Part shown: piece by piece, positions 32,384 to 42,102 of the stretch | Layout: every line of letters starts with the position of its first letter | How positions within the stretch are numbered: the stretch's first letter is position 1 | Source: Paraflavisolibacter caeni | Lineage (GTDB): Bacteria > Bacteroidota > Bacteroidia > Chitinophagales > Chitinophagaceae | DNA: 64,000 nucleotides | Direction of reading: 5' to 3' | Assembly (NCBI RefSeq): GCF_025628885.1 | Contig: NZ_JAOTIF010000024.1 | Location: 1-64,000 of the forward strand | Position numbers and translations under genes: made by a program | Notes under the pieces: generated by a model | Told to the model about the DNA's origin: nothing | Seen by the model: the letters and a program-made list of their open reading frames with translations, nothing else | Databases searched by the model: none

Positions 32384-32447
32384 GGTAAAAGCCTATGGTT
32401 GGCGTGCAAGTTATTGATTTGATGTCTATGCTGGGCAGAAAGCCTGC

Positions 32448-32473
32448 AACTCCTAACTTCTAACCCCTAACTG
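32448..32473. repeat. Short CTAACT-type degenerate repeat
   Basis: AACTCCTAACTTCTAACCCC followed by TAACTG, a tandem of CTAAC(T/C)-like hexamer-heptamer units, in the 219-bp gap between GH20 and the cyclase gene. Such low-complexity spacers are frequent in Bacteroidota intergenic DNA. Confidence 0.4.
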
Positions 32474-32602
32474 TTTACTCCCGACTCCATTTCTCCCGGC
32501 GAGCCAGCTCAGCACAAAGCTAAAAAATCCGGTTAACTCCAACAGGGTGTGGTTGTGACAATTGTAGAGGTACCTACATGGAATTCTACTTTTCATTTTT
32601 AA

Positions 32603-34516
32603 TCAAATAGATGCGAAAGAACCCTCTATAAAAAACATATCAATTTCTCCTTTATTCTTTGCCAGTATTTTTCCTCTGTGAACACATTTGAATTTGTCTT
32701 TTACTAATTCATAAGTACTACCACTAATGTTTATCTTTCCGGCTTCTGAATTTTGTTCCATTCGCGCAGCAACATTCACGGTATCACCCCAGATATCGTA
32801 AGCATATTTTTTTACGCCTACTATTCCGGCAACTACGGGTCCGGTGTGAATTCCAATGCGCATTTCAAATGGAATTTCACCTTTCGATTCCTTTTCTTTT
32901 TTACGCTCCAGCATAAAGTTGCGTATTTCAATGGCTGCACTTACCATATCGGTGGCATGTGTGAAACTGGAAATAGGCAGTCCACTTGCACAGATGTAAG
33001 CATCGCCGACAGTTTTAATCTTCTCAATCTTGTATTTCTGTACCATTTTGTCAAAAGCGCTGAAACAATAATCCAGTTCAGCTACTAATAATTCCGCGCT
33101 TATATTTTGACTTACACGGGTAAAGTCTTTAAAATCGGTGAACATAACCGTTACCATGCTGAAGGTTTTTGGCATGGAACGCCCGTTCAGTTTTATTTCA
33201 TTCGCCACTTCATGCGGAAGGATATTGAGCAGCAATTCATCGCTGCGCTTTTTCTCCTTCTTTATTTTGTTGCGCTGGCCCAGGAACAACATTGCAAAGA
33301 GCAGAACAACGGCAAAGCCACCTACAAAGCCGTTTCGTAGCAGCTTTTGTCTCTGCAGCTCTTTTTTTGTCACGGCCTGCTCTGCTCTTGACTGAGTTTC
33401 TTTTTTGTCAAACTCGTACTGCATTTTCTGCTGTACTATTTTCTCAGTGTTTTCTTTGTTGGCAATACTGTCGCGATATACAATGTACATCTTGTAATAC
33501 GCATAGGCATCTTTATAATTACCTAAGGCGCTGTCAGCAGCGGCAAGGCTCAGGTAAGAATCCTGTATCGTAGTTTTAATTCCGATCTCTTTTGCAAGTT
33601 GCAGGCCCTTCATCAACCATTCCATTGCTTCGCGTGCTTTACCGTCTTCCAAGTGTGCAGTTCCGATATTGGTGTATGAAACGGCAATACCTTCTTTATC
33701 ACCAATTTCCTCTTGTATATTTAATGCGGCAAAATAATTTTTCAATGCCTCGACATATTTCTGCTGGTTTTTGTAAACTACTCCGATGTGGTTGTAAGCT
33801 AAAGCGACTTCGTTTTTATCTCCAAGCTCTTCATACATTTTCTTGGCTTCAAAATAATTTTTCAGTGCCTCAGCATAATTGCCTCGTTCGAAATAGATAA
33901 TTCCAATGTTAAGAAATGAACCGGCAATGCCTCTTTTGTCTCCGTTCGCTTCGCGAATTTTTTTCGCAGCAACATGATTTTTCAACGCTTCGTCATAATT
34001 GCCCATATCGGTATATATAAGCGCAATGTTGTTATATACGCTGCCAATTGCTCTTTTATCACCGGCTTCCTCAAATGCTTTCAGCCCGGTAAAATAATTT
34101 TTCAATGCCTCCGGATAATTACTCATTTCATAATGATTAATCCCAATGTTGACATAAATTTTTGCCGTTGTTAATTTGTCGGTGCTGAAGGCAAGTGCTT
34201 TTGATAAGTATAACTGCGACTGGTCATAGCTTCCCAAGTTATTATATGCCTGGCCTAACCTTAAATATGCTGAGGCAGTGCCCCTGGTATAATTCAATTT
34301 TTCGGAAAGATCTTTTGCCAGGGTGGCATAGTAGATAGTTGTGTCGGTATTGCTGTACAATAATTCATAAGAGAGGGCATTCAGAATATTTACTTTATTG
34401 GTATCCTCGCCAGCAGTTTTTAAAATTACCTGGAGAGAATCAATAGTATTGTTCTGCGCTGCAGAGATATGCTGCAATGCAAGCACCAAACTAAAAAGAA
34501 GAATACTTTTTTTCAT
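32603..34516 (-). CDS. TPR-repeat class III adenylate cyclase
   Basis: A 637-residue protein. After a signal peptide (to about 20) come seven to eight TPR units (about 40-360), several nearly identical (for example NYAEALKNYFEAKKMYEELG and KYVEALKNYFAALNIQEEIG). A coiled coil, one membrane segment (about 395-415, GFVGGFAVVLLFAMLFLG) and a class III cyclase domain (about 450-637) follow. The cyclase has MFTDFKDFT (metal Asp), IKTVGDAYICASG (Lys and metal Asp) and YDIWGDTVNVAARME (Asp, Asn, Arg). The Lys/Asp pair that reads the base is the ATP type, so cAMP is the expected product. The TPRs lie outside the cytosol and may sense an envelope partner. Confidence 0.88.
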   Translation of the reverse strand: MKKSILLFSLVLALQHISAAQNNTIDSLQVILKTAGEDTNKVNILNALSYELLYSNTDTTIYYATLAKDLSEKLNYTRGTASAYLRLGQAYNNLGSYDQSQLYLSKALAFSTDKLTTAKIYVNIGINHYEMSNYPEALKNYFTGLKAFEEAGDKRAIGSVYNNIALIYTDMGNYDEALKNHVAAKKIREANGDKRGIAGSFLNIGIIYFERGNYAEALKNYFEAKKMYEELGDKNEVALAYNHIGVVYKNQQKYVEALKNYFAALNIQEEIGDKEGIAVSYTNIGTAHLEDGKAREAMEWLMKGLQLAKEIGIKTTIQDSYLSLAAADSALGNYKDAYAYYKMYIVYRDSIANKENTEKIVQQKMQYEFDKKETQSRAEQAVTKKELQRQKLLRNGFVGGFAVVLLFAMLFLGQRNKIKKEKKRSDELLLNILPHEVANEIKLNGRSMPKTFSMVTVMFTDFKDFTRVSQNISAELLVAELDYCFSAFDKMVQKYKIEKIKTVGDAYICASGLPISSFTHATDMVSAAIEIRNFMLERKKEKESKGEIPFEMRIGIHTGPVVAGIVGVKKYAYDIWGDTVNVAARMEQNSEAGKINISGSTYELVKDKFKCVHRGKILAKNKGEIDMFFIEGSFASI

Positions 34517-34676
34517 ATTCAGAATTACTGGATAAGGAAATACAAGATGGTTTAACAGGGACGGAGTCTTGAAGGTTGTGGAAATTAAGATAGGAAAATT
34601 CTATAATATTTGCAAAATGGAACTTAATAATTTTATAATAGCAAGATTGGCAAACTTTGAAAGGTTTCAATAATAG

Positions 34677-35084
34677 ATATTTGTTCTAGAAAGCCAAACA
34701 AATGCAGACCCTCAAACCGAGCGCGACAAACTGGATAGAGAAACTTTAAATACTGTGAAACTAATAGATGTTCTATGGTTTGAAAAAGGTACCAGCAATG
34801 TAATTGCAGCCTTTGAGGTGGAGAAAAGTACAAGCATTTATTCAGGTATCTTACGGTTAACAGATTTGTGTTATTCCATTGCTGAAAGCGATAACGTCTT
34901 TTACCTGGTTGTACCCGAAAAAAGAGAGAAAGATGTAATACTTCAACTCTCCAGGCCTGCCATCAAAAACATTCATACACCTATAAAATATATACTTTTT
35001 TCTGAATTGAGGCAGCATTGCGATGCTTTGTGCAGGTTTGGTGATAGCCACAAGATTATGGAAAAAATTGCCCGCTCGGTTTAG
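34677..35084 (+). pseudogene. C-terminal fragment of a restriction-endonuclease-like protein
   Basis: An open frame without a start codon begins after a stop at 34676: ESQTNADPQTERDKLDRETL, then KLIDVLWFEKGTSNVIAAFE with VEKSTSIYSGILRL, and ends SHKIMEKIARSV. I know this as the end of longer Bacteroidota proteins with a nuclease-like fold (the 'D..W......AFEVE.S' pattern resembles PD-(D/E)xK). The first part is missing. A short frame at 34618 (MELNNFIIARLANFERFQ) may be its old N-terminus joined by a deletion. Family function is not established. Confidence 0.5.
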
Positions 35085-35136
35085 TTACTGAAATCATCAA
35101 AAGACCTGATAGTCGTTATCTATTTTGGAAAAATCA

Positions 35137-35159
35137 ATACTTACCTTAAAAGTAAGTAT
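35137..35159. other. Inverted repeat before the GH13 gene
   Basis: ATACTTAC (35137-35144) and GTAAGTAT (35152-35159) form a perfect 8-bp inverted repeat with a 7-nt loop, 22 nt before the first possible start of the GH13 gene. It could be a terminator for the fragment upstream or an operator. Confidence 0.35.
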
Positions 35160-35180
35160 CGTCGGTGGTGATATTTTCTT

Positions 35181-36773
35181 TTGGTTGACCGTTTTCATGA
35201 CAGCCATAGCAGGCAAACTGCTGAATTTGAAGTGCGGCACCATGGTTTTGGATCTGGGGAACAATTAACAAAATTATGTGGCGGAACATTGCGTGGTATA
35301 ACGCAACATCTCGACTATATTAATCAGCTTGGATGTACTGCCATTTGGTTAAGTCCCGTTTTCAAAAACAATCCTGAATCGTATCATGGTTATGCTATTG
35401 AAAATTATTTGGAGGTAGATGAACGTTTTGGAACTAAAGCTGATCTGGAAGAACTGGTGGATAAAGCTCATAGCTATGACATGCGGGTGTTTCTCGATAT
35501 TGTATTACACCACAGTGGCAACAACTGGGGCTATGCAGAAGGGAAGGAATATTTTTATAATGGTGGACTGGAGTTTCCTTTTGGACAGTGGAGATACCCT
35601 GACAAGCCTGTTGTACCCATTGAGCTGCGCAATCCTGCTTTGTATAGCCGTAAAGGCCAGATCAAAAATTTCGATGCTTATCCTGAAACCCGTGAAGGAG
35701 ATTTCTTTACCCTTAAAGCTTTCAGGAGCGATGAATCCTGGGAGGCCATATATGTACAGCAAATCCTAACAGCGATTCATTGTTATTGGATCCGGGAAAC
35801 AGATGTGGATGGTTTTCGCTTGGATGCCGTAAAGCATATGGGAGCATTAGCTATCAGCCGCTTTTGTTCCAATATACGTGAGTATGCTTATTCGCTTGGT
35901 AAGAGAAACTTTTTCCTGTTTGGAGAAGTTGTGGGAGCTGATGACGTTTGCAACCTTTATGTAGGCCCTAAAACACTCGTCACCTATAATGATCAAAACA
36001 TCTATTATGGCCTGAATTCTGTACTTGATTTTCAATTGTATTTTTTATTGGAAGGTGTCATCAAAGGAAAAGATTCTCCTGGAAGGCTCATAGACAGGTA
36101 TGTACAGCTACAAAAAAATGCAATAGAGCGTGGAGAATATGGTGAATTCCTTATCACCTTTATTGACAACCATGACCAGATCGGCTTCGACTTTAAAAAG
36201 CGCTTTGGGAATAATGCCGCTCCTGAACAGATTATAGCAGGCATAGCTTTCCTGTTATGTGCTTTAGGTACCCCTTGTATTTATTATGGAACCGAACAGG
36301 GCTTTGATGGTTGTGGCGAAAATGATAGTGCAATTAGAGAATGCATGTTTAACCTGGAAGATAAAAATACCAACCTCCTAAATACACAATCCGCAATTTA
36401 CCAGGCCATTGCTGCTATCGCCAGATTCAGAAATGAAAGCAATGTGCTACGGTTTGGCCGAATGTTCGTTCGTGAACTTTCCAATGATGGCATACACTTT
36501 CATCTACCTAATTGCCATAAATGCACGCTGGCTTTTTCCAGGGTATTGTTTGATCAGGAGGTTGTATTTATTTATAATTCATCCAATAGTGAAGCAAAAG
36601 AAGAATGCATTTTAATAGATGGTCAACTGAATAAAACCCGGAACCTTATGAAAACTGTATATGGTAATAAATGCCATGTGCCTATACATCATTGTGATCA
36701 ACCAGGTATCGAAATCAGTTACATAAAACTTCACTTAGATCCTATTGAGTTAGTCATTTTGAAAAACTTTTAG
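35181..36773 (+). CDS. GH13 alpha-amylase family enzyme
   Basis: A 530-residue glycoside hydrolase without signal peptide. The conserved regions of family GH13 are present: DIVLHHSGN (region I), GFRLDAVKH with the nucleophile Asp (region II), FLFGEVVG with the acid Glu (region III) and FIDNHDQ (region IV). It starts LVDRFHDSHSRQ, where relatives have about ten residues before 'VDRF', and the only start codon is a TTG at 35181 just after an in-frame TGA. The N-terminus may thus be slightly truncated. It would act on alpha-glucans in the cytosol; specificity is not evident. Confidence 0.8.
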   Translation: MVDRFHDSHSRQTAEFEVRHHGFGSGEQLTKLCGGTLRGITQHLDYINQLGCTAIWLSPVFKNNPESYHGYAIENYLEVDERFGTKADLEELVDKAHSYDMRVFLDIVLHHSGNNWGYAEGKEYFYNGGLEFPFGQWRYPDKPVVPIELRNPALYSRKGQIKNFDAYPETREGDFFTLKAFRSDESWEAIYVQQILTAIHCYWIRETDVDGFRLDAVKHMGALAISRFCSNIREYAYSLGKRNFFLFGEVVGADDVCNLYVGPKTLVTYNDQNIYYGLNSVLDFQLYFLLEGVIKGKDSPGRLIDRYVQLQKNAIERGEYGEFLITFIDNHDQIGFDFKKRFGNNAAPEQIIAGIAFLLCALGTPCIYYGTEQGFDGCGENDSAIRECMFNLEDKNTNLLNTQSAIYQAIAAIARFRNESNVLRFGRMFVRELSNDGIHFHLPNCHKCTLAFSRVLFDQEVVFIYNSSNSEAKEECILIDGQLNKTRNLMKTVYGNKCHVPIHHCDQPGIEISYIKLHLDPIELVILKNF

Positions 36774-37106
36774 TGCATTAAACTCATCATCTTACAATTG
36801 AATGTTAGCAACTTAATCTGTTTCAATTCTACCTTGGAAACTAAATCTGGTAGTTTTTATAGTCACATTTAAATTTTGTAATTATAATTTTTAATTATTT
36901 GTATTTCAATTAGTTAGGTTTAAACATTTTCAATTATTGTATCTTATTTAATAGGTCAGAATAAAATATAACTTTTTGCAAAATTCTGTAATGTTCAAAT
37001 CTAGGTTATCGTTTACTTTTGCCTTTAAAAGAATGTTTGTCTAAACTTTGATCTGAAGAATCAAATATCCATTTATCCGGTTTCTTTAAGCATAACTTTT
37101 ACCCTT
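36774..37106. promoter_or_regulatory. AT-rich spacer with candidate promoter of the copper locus
   Basis: Three hundred and thirty very AT-rich bases without a gene. TACTTTTG at 37014-37021 matches the -7 consensus TAnnTTTG perfectly and would give a leader of about 80 nt before the TTG start at 37107. No -33 TTTG is at the normal distance. No copper-sensor binding motif was recognised. Confidence 0.35.
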
Positions 37107-37499
37107 TTGAAAAAGTTTTTAGTTACCATATTAGCAATTTTGTATTTCGTAGCTTCCACAGGAGCTACGGTGCACATACATTATTGTATGGGTGAAATGG
37201 TTTCCTGGAAACTATGGCATAAAGTAGACCCAAAGAAAAAATGCTCCAAGTGTGGAATGACCAATAAAAAGGGTTGCTGCGAAGACAAACATCAATCCTT
37301 AAAGATTGAAAAAGATCAGGTTGCGCCGATACCAAAGTTTGAATATACAGATCTGCAAATTCATGTTGCAGCGCCAACTTATTCCGATTCACCTTCTGCA
37401 GTCATACCTTCTTTTGCAATTACAAATCCCAACGCCCACGCACCACCGCGAACAGGTAAAGTGGCCGCTTTTATACGCAACCGCGTTTTCCGTATTTAA
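37107..37499 (+). CDS. HYC_CC_PP family protein, first gene of the copper locus
   Basis: A 130-residue exported protein with the three family marks: HIHYCMGEMVSW after the signal peptide, the CSKCGM...KGCCEDKH cysteine cluster, and the late APPRTGKVAAFIR (Pro-Pro). The signal peptide runs directly from a TTG at 37107 (MKKFLVTILAILYF), and no ATG lies upstream in frame, so TTG is the likely start. These small periplasmic proteins are restricted to Bacteroidota and are typically next to metal-efflux genes. The Cys, His and Met residues suggest copper binding, by inference. Confidence 0.8.
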   Translation: MKKFLVTILAILYFVASTGATVHIHYCMGEMVSWKLWHKVDPKKKCSKCGMTNKKGCCEDKHQSLKIEKDQVAPIPKFEYTDLQIHVAAPTYSDSPSAVIPSFAITNPNAHAPPRTGKVAAFIRNRVFRI

Positions 37500-37633
37500 A
37501 TCTTTCTCTTTGATTGAGCCGGACAATACATGTCTGGCTAAAGGCATCTCTATTTGCCTTATTTCCACCTTTTAATGTTGATTATAATCTCGCTTTAGAG
37601 CTATTAAAGAATAGCTTAATAATACATAGAATA

Positions 37634-40600
37634 ATGGTACATCGAATTATAGAATGGTCTTTACGCAACCGGTTTATTGTACTGGTGCTGACGGCAGCTT
37701 TGTTCGTCTGGGGCTTCCTCAGTGTTCGTAAAAATCCCATTGATGCAATCCCCGACCTTTCAGAAAATCAGGTGATTGTATTTACTGAATGGATGGGCCG
37801 CGCACCGCAGTTGATTGAAGACCAGATTACCTATCCTCTTGTAACCAACCTACAAGGAATGCCCAGAATTAAATATGTTCGTGGCACTTCCATGTTTGGT
37901 ATGAGCTTTATCTACGTCATTTTTGAAGACGATGTAGATATTTATTGGGCCAGGTCACGGGTACTGGAACGCTTAAGTACAATTTCACAAACCCTGCCAC
38001 AGGGGGTAACTCCTCAATTAGGTCCTGATGGTACTGGTGTTGGTCATATCTTATGGTATACTTTGGATGCCCCGGGGCTTGACCTTGGAGAGCAGCGGGC
38101 CGTTCAGGACTGGTATGTAAAATTCGCTTTACAGAATGTCCCCGGAGTAAGTGAAATCGCTTCCTTTGGAGGATTTCAAAAGCAATATTCCATTACGCTG
38201 GATCCCAATAAACTGCTTTACTACAAATTGCCGGTAACCAGTGTCATTAATGCGGTAAGAACCAATAACAATGAAAGTGGTGGTCGAAAGTTTGAAATGA
38301 GCGAAATCGGCTATATCATCAAAACCTCAGGTTATTTACAATCAATAGAACAGATTCAAAACATCCCCATCAAAAATGTAGGAGGTGTTCCTGTTCGTAT
38401 TGCTGATGTGGCTACTGTTCAAATGACGGGGGAAACACGTCTGGGCATTTTTGATCAGAACGGTGAAGGTGAAAGGGTAGGAGGAATAGTCGTGATGCGC
38501 TATGGCGAAAATGCAGATAAGGTGATCGATGCAGTTAAAAAGAAGATGAACGAAATCGCAAAGGGCTTACCAGAGGGTGCAAAGTTTGATATTGTTTATG
38601 ACCGTGGTGAGCTGATCAAAGACTCAATAAGTTCTATCAAGAGAACCCTTATAGAAGAAATGATCGTGGTTTCTTTGATCGTGATCATTTTCCTCTTTCA
38701 CTGGCGCAGCGCATTAAGTATCGTGATCCAGATACCTATTACGCTCGCTATTAGCTTCATTTTGCTCAATGCATTCGGTATATCCTCCAATATCATGTCG
38801 CTTACAGGTATTGCCCTGGCTATTGGGGTGATTGTCGATAACGGCATTATCATGAGTGAAAATGCCTATAAACATTTAGCGGAACGGTATGCCCTATGGC
38901 AAAAGGAACAAAAAAATAAAACTATTTAGCGATATGAATTTTTTTAAAAGACTTTTTCGAAGGCCAGAACAATGGATCTCAGAAGAAGAAAGGATTCAGG
39001 TGATCGAAAAGTCCAGCAAACAGGTCTCGCGGGGCGTTTTCTTTGCCACCGTTATTATCATTACTTCCTTTCTGCCGGTATTTATGTTAACAGGCCAGGA
39101 GGGTAAATACTTCCATCCTGTAGCATTTACCAAAACCTTCATCATGATTGTCGATGCTCTTTTGGTAATAACCTTGGCGCCGGTGCTCATTTCTTTTTTT
39201 ATGAAGGGAAAGTTCAGGCCAGATCAGGCGAACCCTATCAATCACTTTTTAGAAAAGGCATATACCCCTCTGATCAAAGGTGTATTAAAATGGCGAAAAA
39301 CGACTCTGGCAGTTAATATTATTGCCTTACTGGTAAGTATCCCACTCTTGATGAGTCTGGGTAAGGAGTTTATGCCTCCGCTTGATGAGCAGACCATTTT
39401 GTTCATGCCAGTAACGCTTCCGGATATCTCTAATTCAGAAGCAAAAAGAATATTACAGGTTCAGGATAAGATCATCAAATCCGTTCCTGAAGTAGACAAA
39501 GTCTTAGGAAAAGCAGGTCGTGCCAGCACCGCTACCGATAATTCCCCCATCAGCATGATTGAAACAATCATTACGCTGAAGCCAAAAGACCAATGGCGGG
39601 AAGGCATCACTAAAAAGGATATCATCGCCGAGCTGGATCAAAAACTGCAGATACCTGGTGTCGTAAATGGTTGGACGCAACCTATTATCAATCGTATCAA
39701 CATGCTTTCTACTGGTGTTAGAACAGATGTAGGGGTAAAAGTGTACGGACAGAATCTCGACACACTTGCATCTGTTTCAGAAAGAGTGAAAACGGTTTTG
39801 GAAGGAACACCGGGCATCAGTGATTTATATGTTGAACCTATAACAGGTGGTAAATACTTGAGTATTGATGTAAAGCGTCCTGAACTAAGCCGCTATGGGT
39901 TAAGTGTTGATGATGTGAATCAGACTGTAGAAACAGCTTTGGGCGGTGCATCTATTGGTACAACAATCGAAGGCCGCCAGCGTTTCTCCATCAATGTACG
40001 CCTGGCACAGGAATTCAGAAACAGTGTGGAAAGAATTAAACGCATTCCTCTTCAGTCCCCTGTTTTTGGTGAAGTGCCGCTTTCTGCAGTAGCAGATGTG
40101 AAATTCGAAGACGGTCCACCAATGATTAACTCCGAAAATGCTTTATTGCGCGGTGCTGTATTATTTAATGTAAGGGACAGGGATTTGGGTAGCACTGTGG
40201 AAGAAGCTATTCGGAGAATGAATAAACAGAAAGGTGTTTTACCGGAAGGTTATTTCCTGGAGTGGAGTGGTCAATATGAAAACTTGATCAGCGGCCAGCG
40301 CACTTTAATGTGGATTGCTCCTGTGGTGCTCATCATTATTTTCTTTTCTTTATACTTTGCTTTTCACTCTGTTCGAGAGGCATTTTTAAGCCTCATTACA
40401 GTTCCCTTTGCTTTAATTGGTGGAGCCTATATTATTTACTTCTGGGGAGTCAATCTTTCGGTGGCTGTAGCAGTGGGTTTTATTGCTTTGTTTGGTATTG
40501 CTGTGGAGACCGGTATTGTCATGGTAATTTATCTCAATGATGCCATGCACCAACTAATAAGACTTAAAGGGAATTCAAGCGAAACGATCACAAAAGAAGA

Positions 40601-40868
40601 CATAAAGGAATATGTCATTCATGGCGCAGCGAAACGCTTACGTCCTAAGCTCATGACGGTCTGCGTTTCATTGTTTGGTTTGGTACCTGTTCTTTGGTCC
40701 ACTGGCGTAGGTACAGACGCCATGAAGCCCATTGTGCTCCCTATGATTGGTGGTGTATTGACGTCGGCTGTGCATATCCTGTTGGTGACGCCCCTTATCT
40801 TTTTAATGGCAAAAGAATACGAATTACGCAAATATGGAAAACTGGAGGTGTATGATGTTCCTCACTAG
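37634..40868 (+). pseudogene. CusA/CzcA-type RND metal efflux pump, frameshifted
   Basis: From the ATG at 37634 (MVHRIIEWSLRNRFIVLVL) a heavy-metal RND pump of about 1,078 residues is encoded in two frames. The first ends at 38929 after IALAIGVIVDNGIIMSENAY; the second carries on with FFKRLFRRPEQWISEEER through the C-terminal half to 40868. The break is in a run of seven A at 38910-38916. With six A the reading is WQKEQKIKLFSDMNFFKRLF, without any missing residue. All domains are otherwise present, including the conserved Asp in membrane helix 4. It may be a real mutation, slippage at the A run, or a homopolymer assembly error. It would pump Cu(I)/Ag(I) from the periplasm. Confidence 0.85.
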
Positions 40869-42102
40869 AAAAATAGCCTGGATTTTAATGTTGCTGCCTT
40901 TGCAGCTTTTTAGCCAGCAGGTGCCTGTATTATCACTTGATTCAGTACTGCAAAGAATTGATCAAAATAATGTACTTCTTCAAAGCTACGGCCTCCGTGC
41001 CAAAGGCTATAAATATAGTGCAGAAGCAGCTACAGCCTGGATGGCACCAATGGTGGGCGTAGGTACGTTCATGACGCCTTATCCGTTCCAAAAAGTAATG
41101 GAAGATAGGGACAAGGGATCCATAATGCTGAGGGCTGAACAGGATATTCCAAACAGGGCAAAGCTAAATGCCAAGAAGAATTACATCGCATCCCAAGGTA
41201 ATGTTGAATTGGCCACAAGAGCCGTAACCCTGAATGATTTTAAGGCCCAGGCCAAAAGCCTGTACTATAACTGGCTGGTGGCTGAGGAACGCATCAAAGT
41301 GCTGCAACAAAACGAAAGGATAATGATAACTATGAAAAAGATAGAAGAGGTGCGTTATCCCTACAATCAGTCTCAATTAGGCAATGTATATAAAATAGAT
41401 GCACGCATAGAAGAGAACAGGAACATGATCCGGATGCAGGAAGGGGAAATAGCCAAGGCAAGGGCTTGGTTAAATAGCCTGATGAATAAACCTGGTAATG
41501 AAGAATTTGCAATTGATACCAGCTATGCCCCTGTATTTAATCCTGCTTCTCATGATACATCTTCTCTGGCGAATGTTCGCGGGGATGTATTCAAAATGAA
41601 TGAAAGCATTCGTTCCATGCAGTTAAATATCGAGTCCATGAAACAGGAAAGGAAGCCTGATTTCAGGGTCCAGTTCGACCACATGAGTCCGTTTGATAAC
41701 ATGATGCCTAGAGCCTTTTCTGCAATGGGTATGATCTCTATTCCCATCGTGCCCTGGGCTTCAAAAATGTATAAGTCAGAAGTAAAGGCCATGCAATACA
41801 ATGTACAGGCAATGGTAAAAGAGAAATCATCTATGTTACAGGAAACACAGGGAATGCTATACGGAATGCAGGCTGAAATCCAATCCATGCAAAAGCGAAT
41901 CCAGGGGTTAGAAACCAAGGTGATTCCCTCAATGCAAAAGTCTTTGGATGCCAACTTCATCAATTACCAGGAAAATAAACTGCAGATACCAGTAGTCATA
42001 GATGCCTGGGAAGCATTAAACATGCTGAAGATGGACCTGCTCAATGAAAAACAAAAATTGTATCAAATGATCGTTGATTATGAAAAAGAGATCTATCGTT
42101 AG
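40855..42102 (+). CDS. TolC-family outer-membrane protein, CusC-like and Met-rich
   Basis: A 415-residue exported protein. The start at 40855 (MFLTRKIAWILMLLPLQLFSQQ, signal peptide) follows a Shine-Dalgarno-like GGAGG at a 6-nt distance; ATGs at 40852 and 40834 are possible. It overlaps the end of the pump gene by 14 nt. The mature protein is built of long helices with heptads typical of TolC proteins. It is rich in Met (for example DNMMPRAFSAMGMI, and EIQSMQKRI), which is unusual and fits copper or silver. It would form the outer-membrane channel of the tripartite pump. Confidence 0.82.
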   Translation: MFLTRKIAWILMLLPLQLFSQQVPVLSLDSVLQRIDQNNVLLQSYGLRAKGYKYSAEAATAWMAPMVGVGTFMTPYPFQKVMEDRDKGSIMLRAEQDIPNRAKLNAKKNYIASQGNVELATRAVTLNDFKAQAKSLYYNWLVAEERIKVLQQNERIMITMKKIEEVRYPYNQSQLGNVYKIDARIEENRNMIRMQEGEIAKARAWLNSLMNKPGNEEFAIDTSYAPVFNPASHDTSSLANVRGDVFKMNESIRSMQLNIESMKQERKPDFRVQFDHMSPFDNMMPRAFSAMGMISIPIVPWASKMYKSEVKAMQYNVQAMVKEKSSMLQETQGMLYGMQAEIQSMQKRIQGLETKVIPSMQKSLDANFINYQENKLQIPVVIDAWEALNMLKMDLLNEKQKLYQMIVDYEKEIYR

